From contig NW_019091590.1 in the NCBI RefSeq assembly GCF_001949145.1, forward strand, positions 62,001 through 126,000: a stretch of 64,000 nucleotides of DNA. The letters are read 5' to 3'. The translations under genes were made by a program, and so were the position numbers. Positions 12,301 through 21,300 of the stretch are shown here, piece after piece (the first letter of the stretch is position 1; the number at the start of each line of letters is the position of its first letter). The stretch comes from Acanthaster planci. Lineage: Eukaryota; Echinodermata; Asteroidea; Valvatida; Acanthasteridae. Below the pieces are notes generated by a model. It ran no database searches, was not told where the DNA came from, and saw only the letters and a program-made list of their open reading frames with translations.

Positions 12301-15300
12301 TGGCCAGATCCTCTCACATTTGCAGCATCTCGGGATCGAAAGAAACTCCTTTGTGTTTTTCACTTCGGATAACGGTGCACCTCTCAATGCGAAAGCTGAC
12401 GGTAGGTTGAATACACGTGCAGGAGAGTGGTTTTTTTGGAGGCTTCTGAAGGGAGTTTGTTTTCTAGCCATTTCATGTTTATGTTTGTTACTGCGTACAT
12501 GTATCAGGCAGTCTAAGATATTGGCTTTTTTTCAGGAAATGTTCAAGTGTCTTGTGTGTGAAGAACCATTCATCATTCACGATAACTGCATGTATAATCA
12601 TGATTTTCAACTGTGTGATGACATTGTGAAAAGATACTTAGTCTTATTTCTCCATGTTCATGAACATTATTCCCAGCTGATAATGTCTTCAAGACAGCAT
12701 GCCTAATTCAGTTAAATTCTAAGTCTTCTTGTGCTCAGCTTTTTTTATTTTGCCTTCCTTGCTGTCTCCAGCATTGATTTAGAACATTAAGCATAAAGTC
12801 TACTTCTGAACGCCATGCATGCATCGAGAGACTGGAAACCCAATGTTTATGTCCTGACAAAACTTCTCTTGGCCTGTACACGTACATCAACCCAAGTACA
12901 CAGTATTAAAGTCAGTTGAGTGAAGGCACACTGCCATGGTTAATGACATTGTGTTTTGTTGGTGGAGAAATGACCCTGTGGCATATTACTGACACGTATA
13001 CACTTTCAAATAAACTGTGGTGTAAATACCGTCGTAGCGCAAAATTGATGACCCCTGAGAAATGCAGCAAGACAGAGTTGAACATGTTGATAGCAATAAA
13101 AACACCCTACAGATGCAGCTAAGACACATACCAGCACAACATGGCACGTGTATCAGTCAAGCAGAAACAAAGCAAGGTAAGTTGGCCATTCGACACCTCT
13201 GGCAGCCGATTTTTTCCAAAGCGTTGATTCCTGAAAATCGGATACCCCAAAACAACACTGAGACTTTCTTATCAAAGACTGTACAGCTAGATCCACCTGC
13301 TATTCATTGCTACAGTATGTGCTTAGACATATTGATGGGATAAATTTTACGTCCCAAAATGACATGTTATTGCCAACAACCTTGAATACACATCTTCGTG
13401 ATTACACAGAAGCTGTTTCTGGTTAGGGCATGGTCCATTGGTTGTGTATAAACTCACTTGCTCCCTGTGCTTACTTTATATTGTTTTTGCTCTCTTAAGT
13501 TACAAAGCAGTGTGAAAAATTAACATGTAGTGGCTTCTGCACATCTTACCATGGCCAACATACATGTAAGGTTGACAAAAACAGAAACAGACTTTAGAAA
13601 CAGAGCAGGTTCTGTCTACACCTAGCACATACATGTACATCGGCGCACAAATTTCTCACGACAGAGTAAAACCTACATGTAGGTTTTGAGAAAATCGCAT
13701 TTAAAAGTTGGTCCCTTTTTCAAACACTTATTTCCCAAGCATTCAGCATGCCTTTAACGTAACCAATAAGACTTCATGAAAGACAGGATCTTAAACGACA
13801 AAACCTACCAAATGATATGCATAGAAATCAATTGTTTATTTTATAAACAAATAAATTCACCTCTTTGTGAAAATGCTCACATTCATGTGACTTTCACAGT
13901 CTTTTCATGTGCTGTTTTGCTATAGCATGTGCTAGGTGCAAAATTGTCACTTTTGTATACATTTTTGGCATCAAATTGACCTCTTGATGAAAACGGCAAA
14001 ATGAGTTTGCCCATGAACGGTTTTGTCCTTCGTAGCTAATGCTACATATATTTATGGAAGAAAGATTTGCCTCTTTGTGAAAACGCAAAATGCGGAAAAG
14101 TTGAAATTTGCCCCAGATAGATCATCATGTTTGGCTGATTTCAGTAGATTTGGTAAAAAATCATTACACCAAGTTGTAGGCATTCCATAGCCTAGTTGAT
14201 TTTGCCCAAACACAGAAATTTAAAAATATCATGATTTGGGGCCCACATGTCTCTGTGAAAACGGTGACGGCATGTATAGTGAATCTTGGTTTGCTGTTAT
14301 GACCTTTAAACACCTTCCAACATGACTAGGGCACAAGTTACTGCCTCCACTCACACATGCCATACATAGACGTGTACCTGTGCACATGTGTAGTAGACCT
14401 GTGTTCCCACTGCTCACAGATACATGTACAAAGTAAAACCCAGGGACCTTTGCAGCGTATTAGTCATAAAAACACCTGCTGTTCATCACCAAACATCCAA
14501 GTTTTGTTCTTACGGTATCCATGCTTTATTGTTTCACCAAGTCTAAACCTCAACTTCCATCTGTAATACGTGTACCAGTATCTTCACCCATTTTTGTCTG
14601 TAACATCTTCACCCATCCTGTTTCCGTTTCTAACTGCCCATACTACACCGTTTCATTGCACTTGTCCACCACCATGTGTGCGACCTGCTCAGGTTGGTGA
14701 GATGGCCTACATAAATTTGTACGTCATTAAACATTTAGTCATTTACAAATTGAGTTCTAGACTCAGTTGGGAGGTCCTTGATTGAAATTGTCATTGTTTG
14801 GCTCCATATGATGTACTGTGTATGGGATTAACCATTTTAATAGCATGTTCACAATTTAAGAGAAGCAAGGAAAACTGGGGAAGAAAATTTCCTTTCGTCA
14901 GATTCAAAGAACAGCTGAAGTATCCATCAACTAAATATTTGGTCTTTGTTTCCCTTTCTCAAGCTCATCATCTTTCCAAGATTTCCAAATCCTGTCAGTC
15001 TTTCAAGATTAATATACATGTAGTTTACATCATCGCATGTTTTCTTACCAGAGCGGGTCACTCATTAACCTTGCTTTTAAATGCTGCTGCTGGTTTGGCA
15101 TGTCTTTCCAGGCGACAGTTCAGGTTGAAAATGCAGCTTTTAAAATCTGCCATCAGAGTTCATTTTGGAATCAGTTGTGTGAGTTTTTCAGTGACAGAAA
15201 AATTCGACCAACATCAGCAATTTGTTTTTATGCAGCCAGAATTGTTGCCAGCCATGTGCTTTTTGCAGTGTTAATTAAAATCCCTCTGTTACTCATTGCG

Positions 15301-18300
15301 TTTTGTGTTTTCAACAAACTGTGTATGGATGGAATGATTTGTTCGTCATGTGTGTTTTAATGAATTTGTGCATGCTGTGAGTCTTCAGTGTTTCCCCAGT
15401 TGACACAGAAAATCACATGTTATCAAGGGATTTATGTAAATGATACACTGATGTATTTGTGGGCTGGCCTTCAGTTGGATAAATTCACCTGTTGGCTGTA
15501 CTCAACTGTAGTTCTAGCAATTTTCAGGAATATCATAGCTGTAATGCTTTTTTAAACAAACAGGTGGAAGCAATGGACCTTTCCTGTGTGGCAAAGAGAC
15601 AACTTTTGAAGGGGGTATGCGAGAACCAGCTATTGCCTGGTGGCCGGGTACCATCAAACCAGGCCAGGTAAACTGCAAATTGAAACTACACGTAGACTAA
15701 AACCAGTGATCACCTTTAGGGAGTAGTTTGTGATGTAAACAGTGTTTTTTCCGGTGTCTCTGTACCATTTTTAAAATATGCAAATATTGAAAAATTAACA
15801 TTTTTCACACCACATGTCCTGCATTTGTGAATATCAGTGGTGAGCATCCTACATGCACGATTCGCATCCTCATCAAAGGCCATTCAGGCCTACTTGTACA
15901 TGAAAACACTTCATTTACCATTTACCGTTATTGTTCAAGTCAAAATTGCATGTTACGATATCTATCATCAAGTTGTACAGTAATTTTCATTATGTATGTA
16001 TATTGGAATTTCTCACATTCTACTGTGATTGAAACCTGACACGATAAAGCTTTACCAGAGACTGCTCTTTGTCAACAGAGATAACCCCTTTTTTTTACAT
16101 TATTCCGAATAGGTGTCCCATCAGCTGGGCAGTATTATGGATCTGTTCACCACAGCCCTCAAAATTGCAGGACTTTCACCGCCATCGGATCGCATCGTTG
16201 ATGGCACTGACCTGCTCCCTAATCTCGTCAATGGCACCATTGATAGCGCCAAGCCGATTTTCTATTACCGTGGCAACGAAATGATGGCAATTCGCATAGG
16301 CTTGTACAAGGCCCACTACTGGACCTGGACCAACTCCCTTCAAGAATTTGAAAAAGTAACAGGATTGTTAAAACCTCACTTCAAGCTTTTAATTTCAGAT
16401 ATTACTATAGTACCGCAAATTTTTGAATGCAGTTTACCTAAGCAAACCATAGATTTCAAAGGTGGATTTTAGAAGTGCAGTTTAATAATGAATCTTTTGC
16501 AATCTGACACAGTTCCAAAATAACATCCATCTGTATATCTAGCACTTGATGTCGGTAGCCCTATACTTCTAGGTATGCAATTTTGATTTCATGATATATT
16601 TTGGGGAATGTGCACGATTAGGGGTAATGATGGAGTTTGTGAGGTTATGCTCAGCTGTAATCAGATGTATTCTCAGACAAAAGAGGCAGCCTGTCATTCC
16701 ACATTTATATCTAATGGTTTACTACCCTGTGCAATACAAGCATTTCATGCTTGAAGCTTTCAAGGTGGCCTGGTATTTCAAGCAGTTTGCTCATTCTAGA
16801 CAAAGTTCCGTTCGTATAATCATAATTAATAGACAACAAATGTTGCATATTCATGTCACATTAATGTTGAATCCATTCCATCTCTAAAAAAGTCATTTCT
16901 GTACTTTGATCTGCCTTTATCTTCTACAATTTCTCTCAGGGTGTTAATTTTTGTCGAGGGGAGAATGTCACTGGAGTTATGACCCACCAACAGACAAACC
17001 ATACGGATGCCCCACTGCTGTTCCATCTTGGGCGTGATCCCGGGGAAAAGTACCCCATCGAGTAAGCATGTGTGTGAGTCTCTGTGTCAAGCTCAGCAAT
17101 CCTGCATGTCACTGTGTTGCTTGTATTATCATGATGAACCCTCAGGGCATGATTTGATGCTTCATTGCCCCTTGATCGACTGGCTTGACAGCTTCCTGCA
17201 GTACTTAAATTCTCTTCTCACTTCACTTTGGAGATTTTTCTGAATAGCTTCAAAACTGAGTCCGTTTTCATGCAGTACCAGTAAATCGTTCTGAGTTTTC
17301 AGTGAAATGCCAAAGGTTGAGCCATTTTTAATTTTCCCATTTCTGCCAATAGTTTAGGTTTTTTTTCTACAGCCCTGAAACATTTTGTGGGTCTTTTATG
17401 TTCAAATCAAATAGAGTAGACTCCCAGTTTTGGCTTCAATATCATACAGTTGAAGTTTTTTTCTGAATTTCTTGACTACAGTATGTAATGATACATGCAA
17501 CTGTGAAAGAAGCCATAAATCTGACTAAGTCCTTTTCCCACTTACCATTCCCTTGCTGTGTCTCAATCATTTTTACCTGCCAGAGGTTATAAACTTTAAA
17601 AAGTCTTAAGAAGTTTCATGCATCCATCAAAACAAGTAATAAATACTACTGCTAATTATCAAATGAAACCTATTTTTTTACTAGTGTTTGTTTATTTAGT
17701 TCATCCAACAGCGCATTTAGCGCCAATTACAGGATGAAATGATAATTAAGAAGATAATGAAGAAATATTCAGATTTTAGAGGTAGAAGGAAAACTCGGAA
17801 TTAATATTCAATGGAAAACCCACAGAGTCAGGCACGGACTGAAAACCCAATCCACATGCTGACCTAGGTGGGATTCGAACCCAGGTCACAGAGGTGGAAG
17901 GTGAGGAAAGAGTCACAACTCCAACCTGACTACATCCTCTTTGACCAAAATGATCAACAGTTCCTCTGAATGACCAAACCAGTGACTAACTAACCCAAGG
18001 GTGAGCATTCTGCTAATTTTAGCTGCCCATACAAGTAGTAAGCAATATAAGATGGGTGTATAGTATATACAAGTAATAAAAACTACCAGCTTGCAAAGTC
18101 CAAACCACCAGCTTGCTAGGTCTAAACCACCAGCTTGCTGAGTCTAAATCACCAGCTTGCTGAGTCTAAACCACCAGCTTGCTAAGTCTAAACCACCAGC
18201 TTGCTGAGTCTAAACCACCAGCGTGCTAAGTCCAAACCACCAGCTTGCTAAGTCTAAACCACCAGCTTGCTAAGTCTAAACCACCAGCTTGCTGAGTCTA

Positions 18301-21300
18301 AACCACCAGCGTGCTAAGTCCAAACCACCAGCTTGCTGAGTCTAAACCACCAGCTTGCTAAGTCTGTCTCTCATGTATGACTGGTATTGTCAGCTGAATA
18401 CAAATAAGCTGGAGACAGAATAAGGTTCCTTTGCAGCAAAGTGACAAAATACCAAGCTTTTGAGTTAATGGCTGGACACCCTTTTTTCTGTGGAATTCAG
18501 GCAAACTACTCAGGAATACAAGGAGGTGATGCCCATGATCATGAGGGTCGTCGGCAACCACAAGGAGAAGCTCGTTCCCGGTCAGCCACAGCTCAACATG
18601 TGTGACTGGGCAGTGCAGGTAGGCATTACCAGCAAGTTAAGAGAAAGCCTATGTAAAAATGAGTCTTGAAAATGGTGCAACATTTCTTTTTCACAGCTCT
18701 GACAAGTTGGGTGCCGTTCAGACAGTGTGGAAATTGTAGTTAAATAGTAAGTAGCATTCTCTGTGCGTGCTTCTCACCACCAGGAAATGTGATGGCACTT
18801 CATATCCTGAGGGTACATGTACATGTATGTTGAATCACAGAGCTATAAAACGAGCAGATGGTTTAATAGTCTGTGAACGGCCTTCTCGGGAAAGGCAGAT
18901 AGTTGCCAGGGCACAGAGTGGACCATTTTTTAAATTTCTTCTTCCTCTCAAACATGTCAATTTGAACGTGAGTATGGTATTGTAAAATGTGCAGGCATAA
19001 TGTCTGTGTGGCAAGTCAGAGCTGAAGTTCATAGTTTCTTGCACGTATTTCTGAATTGATTTTTCAATCACATCGTGGTGGAACTGGGGGATATACTTTC
19101 AGAATTAGAACTGAATTAACCTGCAGAATGTCAAACTTTTCAGTCATTGCAGTGTGGGCTGAATGGCTCAGAATGTGGCAAACAGCCCCTGTTGCTAATA
19201 CGCCAAATATAACGGAATGGCTTGGCAAAACTAACAAAGTGCTTGTGACTTTTGAACCAAAGCTTTTTTGAGGCACTTGCTGTAATGTGTACAGATATCT
19301 TATGATCAAAATGTTCCTGTTAAGTGTTGATCAGGGCCCAACATTTGGAGCTGGTAAGAGGAAAATCTCGTGTGACAGATTTGACTAGAAAAACAAGTAG
19401 AAGAGACAACCACGATCGAGTCAGGGACCACTTTTACTGAAGCTGAGTTTACACATTACCAATTTCAGAGCCAAATTGCCGAGGGAAGCAAAATCAGGGA
19501 ATGATTCTTGACTGCCTCAGGATTGTTATAGTAGGTGGATGAAAGATTGTTAGAGGTCAGAAAGCACCCCAACACTTTCGGATGTTTTGAAAATTATCAG
19601 GGTTATTCAGGAACAAATTTCAAGTCTTGGTTTTACGGCCTATTTGGTCTTTGTTCTTATTAAATTCATTTGAAATCCGCGTAATTCTGGTCATTCTGGA
19701 TGATCCCGGAGTTAGTCATTAATTAATCTTTACAAAATCACTACAATTTGGTTTTATTCTACACTAAATCAATTCATCTGATTTGGCTGTCCATTCATAC
19801 CTAGTTCTTTATTATTCTCCATTTATTCCCCTTACAAACAGAGAATCAGGCCTAATAATTCTCCTGATGCTATCAAGAATTTTCATTTGGGACAGATTGG
19901 TGTAGACGTGTATGTAGCAGTACTTAGGGAATGTGTGATCTAGCCCTTAAGCATGCATATTCTGTGCTTAATATATTTCTGTGCCAATCAGTACCGGTGG
20001 CTCTTTGAAATTGGTACTTGATACCATCAAATTGCTGCAAGAAAAATGCCATGCACTATTTCAGTTTGCATGCATGGATTCAAAAAAACAAATCATCCCA
20101 TCCCCGTGAGTGCCAAGCCTTTCCCGGTATCTTCCCATCTCATCCGTTATTGTTGTCCTTCCGTGGAATGTCCCATTTTATACCAACCCTTGCCTTCAAT
20201 TAAAACATAGTTTATGGTCAGAATTGTCCAGAGTATTTTTTTCTTCTTTCATCTGGCAGGTGATATTTAACCGTGAAAATACTACGGGGGCAAACGGAAA
20301 TTATTTTTCAAGTCCACCCTCCCAGTCTTACACGGTTAACTTGCAGGTTCATTCCCTTGTTCCCCTGAGCTTTCTCACCGGTTTCCACCTGTCAGATGTT
20401 CCACATTAATCAAGAACAAAAATAGCCTGACGTTTTGCTTTTACACGTAGCTCTGAGTCAAGTCTGGAATGTTTGGCGGTGCCAATTTCTATATCAAGAT
20501 GCCGGTGGTGGTAATTAATTGATTTTTTCACAGAGCACCATGTGACGTTTTGCATTAGTTTCACAGCAAGTACATGTATACCTTTCGCTTTCTCCTGAAT
20601 ACCCAGTCCATCATTTTCCAGAATTTCAACGTGATTATAGAGTGCAACAGTTTTAAATGCTAATTGTTAATCAGTTTCATTTTTCCCATGACCCTAAAAA
20701 CTGATCAACCCCATCCCCCAAGTAGCCCCATCACCAGCTTTGTGCATTAAATGCATCAAGGGGGTCACGGTATCAGCTTTTAACCAATGGGCATGATGGG
20801 GGCCAGCTTTCCACCGGGGGGGCTCCTCCCTCGGCAAGGGGCTCGCCCCCGAGATTCAAAGAATCTTCTTGAATTAAACATGGCTAGAGTTAATGTGTTG
20901 TCATCGCATATGTTCATAATTGTGAAACATTTACTTTCAGTGAGCATTTTTTTTTATTCTTTCAGGCATACAGGCACCGGGTAGCTAGCATTTTTAGCAG
21001 GAACACATTTATATACACATGAACACTCACTGATACTGTTTAAAGTAGAATTTGCATTTTCAAGCGAGTTGACAGTTGTTCAGTGTTTCCAGTGAGTTGA
21101 TAGTTGTTTAATGAGTAGCTTGAAATGTAACCTGTCAATACATTTACATGTAACTGATGTCTGTGTGTGGCTTTTCTGCTAACATTTTCAGTGCTTTCGA
21201 ATTTTACTATGAATAATTTTGTTGCAGTGTGTCAATCCATTTGATAGATCTCTGAAAAGTAAGGAGATGGACATTTTGCTTAAATATTTGTAAGCAACAC

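Larger units (their letters stand above)
17062..18500 (+). other. GALNS intron 8 with SINE-like piece and 22-bp minisatellite
   Basis: Holds a tRNA-derived-looking segment with a B box at 17871-17881 and the tandem array at 18085-18366, which ends 134 bp before exon 9. Confidence 0.8.

Noticed and set aside
14798-15274. 158-codon frame in the intron before GALNS exon 6
   Set aside because: Low-complexity hydrophobic/Cys-rich translation, AT-rich, no domain, inside an intron.
18085-18366. Tandem 22-bp repeats as a CRISPR array
   Set aside because: Units are contiguous without unique spacers, and the genome is eukaryotic.
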